Assembly: GCA_002189035.1 (NCBI GenBank)
Contig: CM007990.1
Span: 2,976,001-3,040,000, forward strand
Length of the DNA: 64,000 bases
Origin: Utricularia gibba
Lineage: Eukaryota > Streptophyta > Magnoliopsida > Lamiales > Lentibulariaceae
Direction of reading: 5' to 3'
Shown: one piece after another, positions 34,970-51,866 of the stretch
How positions within the stretch are numbered: the first letter of the stretch is position 1
How the letters are laid out: each line of letters begins with the position of its first letter
Program-made: the position numbers and the translations under genes
The notes under the pieces: generated by a model
The model's database searches: none
What the model saw: only the letters and a program-made list of their open reading frames with translations
Told to the model about the DNA's origin: nothing

Positions 34970-35077
34970 CTAAATAATTTTTTTTTTAACATAAAGAAAT
35001 AAAGAAGGCATCACAATTGCCGGAAATACTATGCCGATGAAAGGCACAAAAATAGGGAGAAGGTTGAAAGTTGTCAT
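34970..35077 (-). pseudogene. psaI: Plastid psaI copy, open but in nuclear context
   Basis: Thirty-five codons plus stop are open: MTTFNLLPIFVPFIGIVF, continuing as one membrane helix and ending KKKII. Length and sequence match photosystem I subunit VIII (about 36 aa). It carries several substitutions, for example Pro in the second half of the helix. Without a nuclear promoter or transit peptide it is treated as a non-functional insertion. Confidence 0.88.
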
Positions 35078-35516
35078 AAAATTGGTATCTCGATTTGCTA
35101 TTTGTATCTATTATTTTTAGAAAATATTTTATTTTTATAATTATACTAATTATGACTAATTAGAATTAATATTAGTACATATTAAATATTTAAATATCTA
35201 TAAATTTCAGTATCTATATAGTTGAAATAAGTATATAGAATAAGTAGGACGAATGTTGAACCCCAAAAATGGGTTTATCCATCTCTCTACATGAAAGATA
35301 CGTATGCGAATAAACTTGAGTCTTTTTCTTGATTTCTTTATGCTTTGTTCTTGTCTTATAATTTAATAAAGAAAGAGTTATCTTCAACTTTCGATTCGTT
35401 CTACAATTCAATCTTAGGTGACACAAAAAAATATCATTCTTTTTTCATTTTAGATTTCTTATAAGCTAACTACTTTTTTGTTTGCTAGAAATCATTTTTC
35501 TTAGTCTTAGTGTGAT

Positions 35517-35860
35517 CTACTTCATTGAATTGGAAGTCAAAGGAAAGAAGCCATGAAGTTTAAATAACTCACCCAAAACACTTTTTAAAAGATTACGGGG
35601 TACGATTATGTCAAATAAGCCCTTATGGAATAAATATTCAGACGCTTGTAAACCTTCAGATACTATTTTTTTTTAATGTTTCTTCAATTACTCTTTTACC
35701 CGCAAATGCAATGTAGGAATTGGGTTCGGCAATAATGATATCTCCCAACATACCAAAACTTGCTGTTACTCCACCCGTAGTAGGAGACATAAGGATTGTT
35801 ACATAAAATAACTTTTTATTTGATTGATAATCATGAATAGTCATTTGTCCCACAATTCTT
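35517..35860 (-). pseudogene. accD: Plastid accD 3' fragment
   Basis: Only the C-terminal part of the acetyl-CoA carboxylase beta carboxyltransferase subunit remains: [40 protein letters not shown], then [20 protein letters not shown] and [10 protein letters not shown]. An extra A in an A-run near 35675 shifts the frame. Upstream (35861-36545) the sequence is rbcL-accD spacer-like, so roughly 1.1 kb of accD 5' coding sequence has been deleted. Confidence 0.88.
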
Positions 35861-36545
35861 TAGTTCTATTTATATTTGAATCTTTTATTTTGTTTACGAG
35901 CGAAAAAAAACATAGAAATTCCATAATTCCATCACTACAAATAAGTAGGAATAAGAAGTTTGAAAAAAAAAAGTATTATCTTTAGAAGGAATCCGCAAGT
36001 AAGACTTCACTCTAATATGAACAGGACAGAGCTACTTCTATTTCAAACTGAAATAGAAGAATAAAAAAGAATTGTTTACTATGTCTTCAAATAAAAAAAG
36101 AAATCTTTGTTCACTCCAAAAAATAATTTTATCGCAAAATCTTGTCTAATAACTAACTAATAACAAGGAATAATTGAGGATTGGATTCCACCATGAAATG
36201 AAAAAGACAATAAAGAGTACCAGATGGGGCGAAAGATTTATGATAGTTTGCTTGATTGAGGATCACTATGAGATATGGAAATAATCTACTACTCCTAAGG
36301 ATCTGTGGGTTTAATTGTGGATCCAAGACACCAAGAGAAATCTTTTTCTTAGATTTGATATTTAAAATCTAGCAATGCAATACAATACAATAAATGTATT
36401 TATATTATATATATTTACATATATATTTATCTTTATACAAAATATATGCAATAGAATCTTCCTACTCGGTCCAATCTTGAATTCAAGATTGCATCGAGTA
36501 GAATTGCGATTTGCAATTCAGAACGTAGAGTAATTACTTGCTATC

Positions 36546-37952
<1,407 letters not shown>

Positions 37953-38135
37953 TTAAGAATTTTGACAACAACAAGGTCTACTCGATACTATTGAATTATG
38001 CGTTAATGAAACTTTTCACAGGAACCTTTCTCAAACCTACCAACTAATATTATCAACTAATAAGCATATTTGATTTATCAACTACATCATTATTGTATAA
38101 TGTATACTCTTTCATATCTATAGCGCAACCCCACT

Positions 38136-38990
38136 TTACTTTTTAACCAGCTCATTTAGGTCTAAATGTCTGCTCTCCCCAGCTTGATCGCTAGTCAGGT
38201 TGCATGACTTAACGGCCCAGTATGCCCTGTGATGTAATTCAAAGGGTAGATGACATGCCTTACCATAGATCATTCGGTATGGAGACATTCCTATAGGATT
38301 CTTATAAGCTGTACGGTATGCCCATAGTGCATCATTTAGCCTTAAGCTCCAATCTCGCCTATTTGGGTTAACGGTGCGCTCCAAGATCCTTTTCACCTAT
38401 CTATTTGATACCTCCGCCATGCCATTTGTTTGGGGATGTCTAGCTGTGGACAGGTGGTGGTTGACTTCATATTTGGCCAATGCACTCTTGATGGCATGAT
38501 TCACAAAGTGGGTGCCACGATCTGAAATAATAATCTTGGGATGTCCAAACCTAGGAAATAAGATGTTAGTCAAGAAATTACCCATGGTTTTGGCATCATC
38601 CCTTTCACAAGCAATGGCCTCCACCCATTTAGAAACATAATCAACAACAAGAAGTATGTAGAGCTTCCCTTGAGAAGGAGGAAATGGTCCCATGAAGTCA
38701 ATGCCCCATGTATCAAAGATTTCGCACATGATAATGGGTTGAAGGTGCATTTGATCCTTGTATCCCAAATTTCCTCCTCTTTGACAATTTGGGCATGCTT
38801 TGCAATGAAGGTAGGCATCCTTAAATATTGTAGGCCAATAAAATCTAGCCTCCAGCACCTTCTTTGCCACCAAAGTGTCCACCGCAAGGTAGCTCATGAA
38901 AATGTGAAAGAATAGAGTGCACTTCATCTTGGGGGATGCATCTCGTAATAATCTGATCAGCTCCAACTTTCCAGAGATATGGATCGTCCC
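38136..38990 (-). pseudogene. Integrase of the Athila-like element
   Basis: The zinc-binding region ([12 protein letters not shown], then [11 protein letters not shown]) is followed by the DDE catalytic core: [20 protein letters not shown] (Asp), [20 protein letters not shown] (Asp) and [13 protein letters not shown] (Glu). After a TAG stop at about 38397 it continues with [20 protein letters not shown] and [20 protein letters not shown] to 38136. A frame change near 38880 and the stop make it inactive. The enzyme would normally insert the cDNA into host chromatin. Confidence 0.88.
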
Positions 38991-39027
38991 AGATGAAGTT
39001 TAGGCTATCACTCCTCATTTTTTCCTT

Positions 39028-40985
39028 CTAGTAGTGCTGGAAATCTGCAGGAAACTGTCCAGTCACTAAAAAATTTACAATGTCAGCGTACCAGGGACTC
39101 TCGTCATGGATCATGAATAAGTGTTCGTCCGGGAAGCTGTCATCAATAAGACTTGATTTTTCTCTAGAAGTGATGCGGCTAAGGTGGTCTGCAACTAAAT
39201 TCTCGAATCCTTTCTTGTCCTTGATCTCCAAGTCGAATTTTTGAAGCAATAAAATCCATATAATGAGTCTAGGCTTCGAGTCCTTCTTGGTGAGAAGGTA
39301 TCTCAATGCGGCATGGTCTGAATAGACTATGACTTTGGCTCCTAACAAATAAGATCGAAATTTCTCAAGGGCAAACACAATAGCCAGCAGCTCCTTTTCT
39401 ATAGTGGTGTAGCTCTTTTGGGCATCAAGACACTTGGACGCATAGTGGATAACATGGGATTGTTTCTCCACCTTTTGTCCCAAAACTGCACCTAGAGCTA
39501 CATCACTTGCATCGCACATTAGTTCAAAGGGTAGACTCCAATTTGGAGCCTGAATAATGGGAGTTGAAACAAGCTTCTCTTTCAAAACATCAAAAGCAAT
39601 CATGCATTTTTCATCAAAGTGAAACTCAACATCCTTATGTAATAAGGCACATAGAGGAGATGCAATTTTCGAAAAATCTTGAATAAACCTACGATAAAAA
39701 CCAGCATGTCCAAGAAAAGAGCGTACATCTCTCACACAAGTAGGATAAGGTAATTTTTGGATTAACTCAATTTTGGCCTTGTCAACCTCAATTCCCTTTT
39801 GGGAAACATGTCCTAAAATAATACCTTGTTCTACCATGAAATGACATTTCTCATAATTCAAAACAAGGTTAGTCTCAACACAACGCTTCAAAATCAGTGA
39901 CAAATTAGCAAGGCATTCATCAAAGCTATTTCCATAAACCGTAAAGTCATCCATAAAAACCTCTATAATATTCTCAACATATTCAGAAAAAATACTAACC
40001 ATGCATCTCTGAAATGTTGCTAGTGCATTGCAAAGTCCAAAAGGCATTTTATGGTAAGCAAAAGTTCCAAAAGGGCAAACGAAAACAACCTTAGATTGGT
40101 CCTCAAGAGCCACGGGTATTCGATGGAAACCGGAGTATCCATCCAAGCAGCAATAATGACTCCTTCCAGCAAGTCTTTCCAGCATTTGGTCAATGAATGG
40201 AAGTGGGTAGTGGTCCTTCTTGGTGGCTGCGTTCAATTTTCGGTAATCTACGCACATTCGCCAACCATTTTGCACTCTGGTAGGCAGCAGTTCCCCTTGG
40301 TCATTGGCCATGACTGTGATACCTGTTTTCTTCGGGACAACTTGCACAGGACTAACCCACTCACTATCAGAAATACGATAGATTATACCTGCAGCCAATA
40401 ACTTCAGAATCTCCTTCTTGACCACTTCAATCATTGGTGGATTCAATCTCCTCTGGGGTTGGCGAATTGGTTTGTTCCCTCCTCCAAATAAATGCGGTGT
40501 GTACATATGGAGGGGCTTATGCCTTTGATATCTGCCAATGTCCACCCAATTGCTTGTTTGTGCTCCTGGAGCACGCTCCTGAGTTTTTCCTCCTGTCCCA
40601 GGGTTAGTGTACTAGAGATAATAACAGGTAAAGTCTCATTTTTGCCCAAAAATAAATATTTCAAATGTTCAGCCAGAGTTTTTAACTCTAGTAATGGGAC
40701 ATGAATAACGGAAGGAATCAGCAGTTTCTCAGGCATTTCTAAACTCAGAAAAGCAACGTTAGAAAATTCAGGTTTTTCAAGAAAATAATCAAGATAACTT
40801 AAAAGTTCGGAATCAGAAAAAGAAATACGATCAGAGTCAAAGTTTTCAGTAAGGCATTTGAGCAAGGGATCTTGCTCATGGACCATCGCTAAGTGTTCTA
40901 CATCTACATCAGATGTAGATATCGAGCAAATTTCGTTAATCTGGTCTGGGTACTGCATGGCCTTGTCCAGGCTGAAGTCCAGCAC
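39028..40985 (-). pseudogene. Reverse transcriptase and RNase H of the Athila-like element
   Basis: The N-terminal part (40985-40443: [40 protein letters not shown]) and the main frame (40545-39028, 505 codons) overlap in different frames, so one frameshift lies near 40445-40460. RT motifs: [54 protein letters not shown], and FMDDF as the catalytic YxDD box. RNase H follows: [61 protein letters not shown]. Apart from the frameshift the enzyme region is nearly intact. Confidence 0.9.
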
Positions 40986-41057
40986 CTATCCATCGAAATG
41001 TAGGGAAATTGTGCCGGTTTCGACATCAATTTTGGTGTCCACAATAGCCATAAACGG

Positions 41058-42440
41058 TCATCCCAAAATGGACTCCAAAATCATGGGATTTTCGCTCTCC
41101 ATGGGAATAACTAAAAAGTCAGCAGGAAATATTAAATCTTTAACATGTACAAATACGTCATCAACTCTACCATCAAGCTTCACATGTGATCTATCAGCTA
41201 ATTGACAAACAACATTAGTAGGCTCAAGTTTACCTAGCTTAGATGCAAGAGAAAGATAGAGAGACCTAGGCATAACATTAACCGATGCTCCTAAATCACA
41301 CATGGCCACTGAAATTTTGGTCTCACCAATAGTAACAGGTATGGAAAACATACCTGGATCCTTACACTTTCGTGGAAGCCTTCTCTGAATAATTGCTGAA
41401 ATATTTTCAGTCAAGGGAATTACCTCTTCCACTTTTTCCTTCTTCTTGGGATCGCACAAATCCTTCAACATTTTTGCATATTTCGGCACTTGATCTATCA
41501 TGTCTAGCAAGGGAATATTCACGTTCAACTTTTTCATCACCTCCATGAAAGCTTTCAGTCCACGTTTGTCCTTGCTCTTCCTTCGAAGTCTCATAGGAAA
41601 AGGAGGTGAAATGACTAGAGTCTTGGGATGATCAACTTCTTTCAGCTCCTTCTCCTTCACTTCTTCAGGTGGCGTTGGTTCAACAATGTTCTGTACCGGA
41701 GGACCATCAGGATTCTCTACAATAATCTCCTCATCCAGTTCATCGTCGTCATCCAAGACTTCAAGTTCTTTTTCTTCAGATCTGTCTGCCTTAGTCATGA
41801 ACCATGGGTAAGGTTTCGGTAGATCTTTCCCACTTCTTAAAGATATAGCGTTGATGTGCTCTGGGTTCTTCACTGGCTGGGATGGCAGTGCTCCTTGCGT
41901 CTCCAGTCGGTTCATGGCTTGAACTAGCTGGGTAATCTGAGTTTGCATGCTTGTAATTCGTCCATCCATGTCTTTTTGAGCGGCATGAATCTTGGTGGTG
42001 CTCTCGGCATGGGACTTCACCATGGACTCCAGATTATGATTTGGTTGATAAGGAACAAGAGGTTAATCTGGAACTCCAGTGATCTGTAAAGGTTGGGGCG
42101 GAGCAGTGAGAGTTTTCTGAGAAACAGCAGAAGGGTTCTCTAGTGATGGGGCTTGACCAAGAGGCACTGGTTGTCTCCAACGGAAACCAGGATGATCTCT
42201 TCGTGGCATTTGGTAGTTTCCGTAATTATAACTTCCTCCTTGGTTCTGGTGGAATGCATTCACCTCTTCTACTGGCATCTCGTGTATCATAGGTCCTGGA
42301 TCAGAAAGATGAGAGGTTGAAGATCCGTGATACCTTCCTTGTTTTTGGAGAAGTGATTGGAAGCCAAGCTTCAAGGTATCACTCATAGCAGCAAGTTGAG
42401 CTAAAACTTCCTCCAGGTGCTCGGTATGAGTACTCATAAT
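41058..42440 (-). pseudogene. Gag C-terminal part and protease of the Athila-like element
   Basis: 42437-42063 encodes the gag tail (THTEHLEEVLAQLAAMSDTL, then a Gln/Pro/Gly-rich part), ending at a stop. The next frame, 42023-41058, has a coiled coil (MQTQITQLVQAMNRLE), the ISLRSGK motif, an acidic linker and the aspartic protease (KCKDPGMFSIPVTIGETKIS, with DLGAS as active-site box, then SLYLSLASKLGKLEPTNVV and FPADFLVIPMESENPMILES). Related gag sequence (DAACNGSLLENRHSADARRL) lies at 42560-42450 in another frame, so the upstream half of gag is lost. Confidence 0.85.
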
Positions 42441-42560
42441 GACTCGAAGTAGAGTAAGAGTTGGCAGCCATTTGTTCTATCAATCTGCGGGCATCAGCAC
42501 TGTGGCGGTTTTCTAGTAATGACCCATTACAAGCGGCATCCATTTGTCCTCTGATCATGA

Positions 42561-43920
42561 GGGTTTTCTAGTAAAATTTGACCTTCAGTAAGTCCAAAAA
42601 TTTGTTGCGTGTCGTTTCCTCAAAAAATTTTAAATATTTAAAACGTAAAACACTAGAAAGCGTAGTACGAGTATCGATCACAGGGAGTTGTTTTTCGTGA
42701 AAAGTGTTTTGTAAGAAACTTCTACAAAATATCACGGTTTTGTAAAAGGGGGTTTTTAAGATGTAGGAAGAAAAGTCACAACCTAAATGATGGGCCTTGA
42801 CTATGGTACGCAGTTTCTGAGAATAAGATTCCATCTCCTTCCTTTGTCCGTCCTTGCCTCGGTTTTCACTGATTTCTTCCGAATAGCTGGTTATAGGAGC
42901 AAGGAATAGTCTACTCTCCCTTACACTCTGATTGATAAGGAGGCATGGGAATAGTTTCATGTGATTCCCCCTTGGACGATTAGGAAGACAAGAGGATTAC
43001 CTTCGATTGCCTTCAAAACCGAATTGCGCATGTGTGCCCAGCTATTGCCAATGGCCAGTGGCAGGTCCGAGGTCACAACCTGTCCACTGTTGCGGTTCCT
43101 AGGCCACAAACAATCCGCTACTTCCCTCGAACCAACAGAGTTGGAGTTGGTGCTCTTCACCTTGATCTTCACCAAAATCCGCGAGGAGTGGCTTGCTACT
43201 CATGAACCTTGACTAGAAATCGTTACAAAAAGACTGCAACAAAGCGCGTGGAAGTATGCAGAATCCGAATTGTATTCAGCGAAGAACTGAGTGTTTGCTC
43301 AAGACTTGGAAGGAAACTTCATCTTTTCCCAAAAACTAAAGAGTTTTAGCCCGAAAGGGCCATGAAAACAGAAAACGAAAAGGAAGCTAAGTGTTCTTCC
43401 TCCTTGAAGGGAGGAAGAACTCAAAAGTCTAATTACAAAGGAAATGGCAAAAGTCTAAAGTTCAAAAGTCCGAAACTAAGTGCTACAAGTGGCTTTTATA
43501 TCACTCCCCACTTGCATTAACTTCTTTGGGTCTCCTTCCCATCATTCCTTCTATCTTGCATGTGCCACCAGACTTCCTTTGCGTGCAAGTTAGCGCCCAA
43601 TCATTCCTACAGACTCTGACATGTCGTAAGTCACGGTTCTTGACCAGTGTCAGTCTTCCGCCCACAATTGTTTCAAGTCACATACAAGGCACAAAAATTC
43701 AGACTCTGACCACCTGCAATACTCCTGTAACACTCAACGACAATCTCTTGACATGTCTCGGTCAAAATGTGAGAAAAAAGACATAAAATATATACAAAAT
43801 AGGAAAATAGGAATTTTCTAATAAAAATCAAATACTTAATAATAAGACTCCTAATTGAGCGACTTAGCACTAGATTAATATATAATAATACTTAAATAAT
43901 AACTAGAAAATGATAATTAA
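42561..43920 (-). mobile_element. Leader and presumed LTR region of the Athila-like element
   Basis: Non-coding. The motif GTATCGATCACAGGGAGTTG at about 42673 resembles the one at about 17612. Beyond it lie about 1.2 kb of non-coding sequence without a recognised gene, presumably leader and a 5' LTR; the LTR ends could not be matched because the 3' end of the element is missing. From 43780 the DNA is AT-rich up to the sharp start of plastid sequence at 43921. Confidence 0.45.
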
Positions 43921-43921
43921 C

Positions 43922-43967
43922 AACTCCCAATGTATGAAAAGCAATATTTTAACAAAGTTAAGTAGGT
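43922..43967 (-). pseudogene. trnM-CAU: Truncated plastid trnM-CAU
   Basis: The minus strand reads ACCTACTTAACT at its 5' end, then GCTTTTCATACATTGGGAGT, matching the acceptor, D-arm and anticodon arm (CAT anticodon) of plastid elongator tRNA-Met with a few changes. The 3' half (T-arm and acceptor) is missing at the junction with the retroelement side. Confidence 0.75.
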
Positions 43968-44167
43968 CAATTATGTACCCAAAGACACCCAAATAAAAGG
44001 ATCCCCTACCATCCATGGATTACAAATATCATATTGCTTCTAAGCAATAATAATCTAACCAATACTATTCCAAATCCAAAATGGACGATGTTGGATTCTA
44101 GAATATTCATCTTGAAAAGAAACGAAATCCATGATAACATAGACATTACAAGCATGAACAAACATTA

Positions 44168-44201
44168 AGGGCTATAGCTCGGTAGAGCACCTCGTTTACA
44201 C
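44168..44201 (+). pseudogene. trnV-UAC: Plastid trnV-UAC 5' exon with short deletion
   Basis: AGGGCTATAGCTC then GGTAGAGCACCTCGTTTACA matches the 5' exon of the intron-containing plastid tRNA-Val, with AGTTA lost from the D-loop. The intron follows but the 3' exon is not present, so no functional tRNA can be made. Confidence 0.8.
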
Positions 44202-44753
44202 GCACGCCAATGTTTTCATGGGAATCCATTATCCACTCAGAAAAAGGGCTTATTGAGCAATCGATGTCTTACTCCATAACTTTGAGAGAACAATAGCATG
44301 ACAAATGGTTCGGTCCGATTTGAGTGCCCCAAACGGATACCATGTTGATTTGAGATATGGATACGGTTAATACTAGTACTCAATGCTAGGCACATAATGG
44401 GTATAAGGACCTCAAAAAACCTCTTTTCGTACTATGAACTTTAAAGTGTATGAAGTTTCATATTTTATAAACGATAGAGATTTCATAAAATGAAAATGAT
44501 CTAGCCTAGAGGCAGATCTACGTCAAAGTTCCACCCTTGAAACACTTTGGTAATGCTCCTGTATCATAATCCTAAAGAATGAATCAGAGCATATGGAGCC
44601 CTCTTCTTATCTTTTTTTTTTTTAAGAAAAAAGATGTAGATTGGCTGATTTTTCTATCAGTTAATGAAAGAGCCCAATGCCAAAAAAAAAAAAAAAAAAA
44701 AGGTGCACATTCAAAACAAACTGCCCCCAAATTTTGATGTGGTCTTGTGTTTG

Positions 44754-46920
44754 TTATTTCCACAGGCTCGTGTGTTCCCCTACCGGTCCAAGGCGTATCG
44801 AATTGACATAATCTACAGGGCTGTGATCAGACAGACCAGGTATTAGCAACCCAACAGCCCTCAGGAGAAATGATTCCCAGCTCTCCTTGTAGTCCGCACC
44901 AAAAATATAACGCATAATCAAGCTCCTGATGAGTTCCCACCACGAATTCAAGTACACCGGGAGGAGGTATCGCAAGCTGAAGTAGTTTCTGTTTGGTTCT
45001 TCATCAACATCCTACAGGAGCTCAAGAATAAGGACCAAGGGGATGGGTCAAATGGCAGTCAGTGTTAGAAGATGAATGACTTCTTACATGCTTCTTGTAC
45101 AGACTGTCGTAGTACATGACTCTCCCAAAATGCTTGTACAAAAACGTCTTGTTGTCATATGGTAACCGCGGGACCAGGTCATTGGAGTAGACCAGTCTGC
45201 AGTACTTGAGCTCAGGGTGCTGGAGATGAGCCTCCATATATCGTGAGAACTCTGAATTTCCAACTCTTGGCTGCCCAAATGTGTATATGCCGATCAACCG
45301 TTGCATGATTTCCAAGTCTTTATGGAGCATTAGCACCGCTGGGAACAGCACTGCCAAGGCACCACCTAAACTATGCCCAGTCACCACGACCTTCGCATTT
45401 CTGTGCTCTTTGAGCAACTCCTTGACCATGTTTCTAACTGCATAGTATGCAGTTATCTCTTCTATTGCTGGAAAGATGTCGCTAACAGAGTCTGAGTAAA
45501 TATTGGTGGCATAAGACAGCCTTGCTTCCGAATAATTCAAAACCAAAGGCCTTGGATCTTCAGCCTTCAGATTCACCTGGAACGTGCTGCTATTAGCTCT
45601 GTTTCCCAATCCTAGAGCCTCGAGAAATCCCATGTGTACTTTTCCAAATTCTGGAATCTCGTACCATGAGTAATCAAAATCAGTGATCCAATCATCAGCA
45701 TCGAATGGCTCTGTTCCTCTAAAGCTTATTAGGATCACATTTGCATCTTCTGGCTTGTCGCACATAATAAAGGCTTGCGTTGACATCGCCTTCTGATAAT
45801 CTATTCCCCCGAAGAGAAAATTTTAGGAGCAGTATACTCTCGGACAAAATGGGAACACCCAATCACCTACTACTACTTACCGTTCCAGCAGTCGTAGAAA
45901 ACCACAAAGTGCATCTGATGCATACACCAGTAAGGCTAAGGTTAGCATCTAGCTCCTGGTAGTCAAAATAAAACAAATGGAGACAGGCTAAGCAGTATTA
46001 CCTTCCAAATGACGTCCACAATACTCCTCACAACCTTTTGGTTCTCGTAGGCTAACTTTGAAGCCATCATACAGAGGTCCAGCAGACTCCGGCTTGCCAT
46101 TTGGATTTCCGAAAGGCCATTGTTAATCAGGTCTACGCGTCCATCTACATGTCCGATCACACTTATAAAAGTTTCTGAACCTCGGACGGGGGTCACGACT
46201 TTCCCTGTTTACAAGAGCGCCATTTGCAGTCTGTTATTCAAGCCTTGATGAAATAAAAGGGAGATGGTCAAAGTAGTCGCTCTTCGGATGAAAAAATATT
46301 AAAACTAAGCAAAAACAAAAGGAAGCATTGGATTGAAGGAATCATTGCGGAGGGGAACGACACAACAGCGCTATTAATCAGAGCCACATCGTGGAGCACT
46401 GCAACCTGCTTCTTGTTCTAGAGACAAAGTCACCCAATTCATACATTAAAAGAAGAAAATGTAAGCATTCCATAAACTTATGAAGGAAATTCCGTCAAGC
46501 AGAAGAGAAAAATCAAATGCATCACAACACTGCATCTTCTTCAATCACTTTTCGCAAACGCGTCATGACTACGAAACTGATTCCCCATCTGCAACTACCT
46601 TGAACAAATCTCTTTACCAACCCAAGAAGGCCGTCATTTAGAGATAATAGATTAAGAAGGAACTCCACAGCGTAACCAGTGAATCTCATCGGCATCCCAA
46701 TCAACTTGATAATTTTTCTGGCAACAATGGAGACAAAGAGCACCCATCTATGACCGGCGGTATCACCAGTATCTCGAAACACCTGTTGAGGAGAATGAAC
46801 ACCTTCCCGAATCCCAAAAAACATTGCACCTTTTCGCAAATCACCGAATATCAAAAACTGAAGAACATCGAAAAAACCGCCACATTCATGGTTGACAATC
46901 AGAAAACTGGGATCAGCCAT
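44754..46920 (-). CDS. OBL1: Class 3 triacylglycerol lipase, OBL1-like (oil-body lipase)
   Basis: Exons: 46920-46599, 46204-46002, 45914-45881, 45800-45088, 45011-44754. All splice sites are GT-AG and the sum is 1530 nt, giving 509 aa. The N-terminus (about residues 1-175) has hydrophobic segments (VLFVSIVARKIIKLIGM) thought to bind membranes or oil bodies. The 34-nt exon 3 encodes MHFVVFYDCWN. The alpha/beta-hydrolase lipase_3 domain starts at about residue 200: ILISFRGTEPFDADDWITDF (oxyanion region), VVVTGHSLGGALAVLF (nucleophile Ser), TFGQPRVGNSEFSRY, and YSNDLVPRLPYDNKTFLYKH with the likely Asp. The catalytic His would be in the C-terminal part (LSDHSPVDYV). Castor, Arabidopsis and tobacco homologues hydrolyse storage triacylglycerol in seeds or pollen. 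The gene looks intact. Its stop codon lies only about 110 bp from plastid-derived DNA. Confidence 0.9.
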
Positions 46921-47779
46921 AGATAATGAGCAACCAAGTGGAGGTAAAATGAGAGAAAGCAGGTTCGTGGAGATGGAGAGAAAGTTGATGAAGAAAGGTT
47001 CCCTACAGATTTTCTTTTGTTTTTATGTGTTGGAAGGGGCTGTGAGCCGGCTGCACCACACCACACTAGATTAGGCCCGGGTTTCGTGGCCTGGCCTCGG
47101 CAGGTTTATGTGAAAAGGGTGAATCGTGATTTGATTGACACTACTCCAGTCACGATGCTATCCAATTTATAGGAGTATTGTGTTAAATTTTTAAAATTAT
47201 TTTAAAAAATTAGAAATAATAAGTAAAAGTAACATATTCATTATTTTTCCAAAAATAATTTTTGTAGTATAATTTCAAAAATATTTTTTGATAAAATTAC
47301 TTTTACAATTAATAGTATTATAAGACAAATTATTTTTATTTTTAAAAAATAAAAATAAACTTCAAAAATTTTTCAGAACATAGCTTATATCATTAGTGAT
47401 TTATGAGTTTTTAAAGTCGATATAAATCTTTGAACGCAATTGATTGTTTGTATCGTGCGAAGAATGAAGACGAGAGAATGAAGCTTAGTTATGCTAATTA
47501 AAACGTGGTGAAACATGAGTTCCCATCATCACCAGCCTACGTTAAAAAGAAAAAGGAACACTCAAATTCCATTACCTTCAGATGAGGGAGGACATAGAAA
47601 TACAGATGATCCTGACTGAAGACGTTGTTGAGAGCCTGGTAGCCTAGCAGCAGTTGAACCATGTGCATGCATGCCCCCCACCCACCAGGCTCCAGGGTTC
47701 AATAAAGTAGCACTTTAACGATTCACGTTAGGTTTCAGAGCACTGCGGCCCGGAATGGAATACTCTGGCTTAATTCTAC
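46921..47779. other. Intergenic region between GCN5 and the lipase
   Basis: About 860 bp holding the lipase promoter and 5' UTR (next to 46921) and the GCN5 3' UTR (below 47780). The middle (47160-47400) is AT-rich. No further gene is seen, and no confident TATA box or poly(A) signal is called. Confidence 0.5.

Positions 47780-51866
<4,087 letters not shown>

Larger units (their letters stand above)
38105..42560 (-). mobile_element. Athila-like Ty3/gypsy retrotransposon, internal part
   Basis: Read right to left: gag C-terminal part (42560-42063), protease (about 42023-41058), reverse transcriptase and RNase H (40985-39028) and integrase (about 38990-38136). The RT wording ([39 protein letters not shown]) is that of the Athila clade. 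The element lacks the gag N-terminus and ends inside the integrase C-terminal region where plastid DNA begins (about 38105). Long open frames suggest it is much younger than the other retroelements in the window. Confidence 0.9.
43921..44640 (+). other. Second piece of plastid DNA: trnM-CAU fragment, trnV-UAC 5' exon and intron
   Basis: The piece starts sharply inside trnM-CAU (minus strand) and continues through the trnM-trnV spacer into the 5' exon and group II intron of trnV-UAC (plus strand). The intron text (GGGCTTATTGAGCAATCGAT, GCAGATCTACGTCAAAGTTC, GAATGAATCAGAGCATATGG) is plastid-like. It fades into A/T runs at about 44615-44700, and the 3' exon of trnV is absent. Gene order and strands continue those of the 33.9-38.1 kb insertion. 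Confidence 0.8.

Noticed and set aside
44168-44201. Functional nuclear tRNA gene
   Set aside because: It is only the 5' exon of plastid trnV-UAC with a D-loop deletion; the intron follows and no 3' exon is present.
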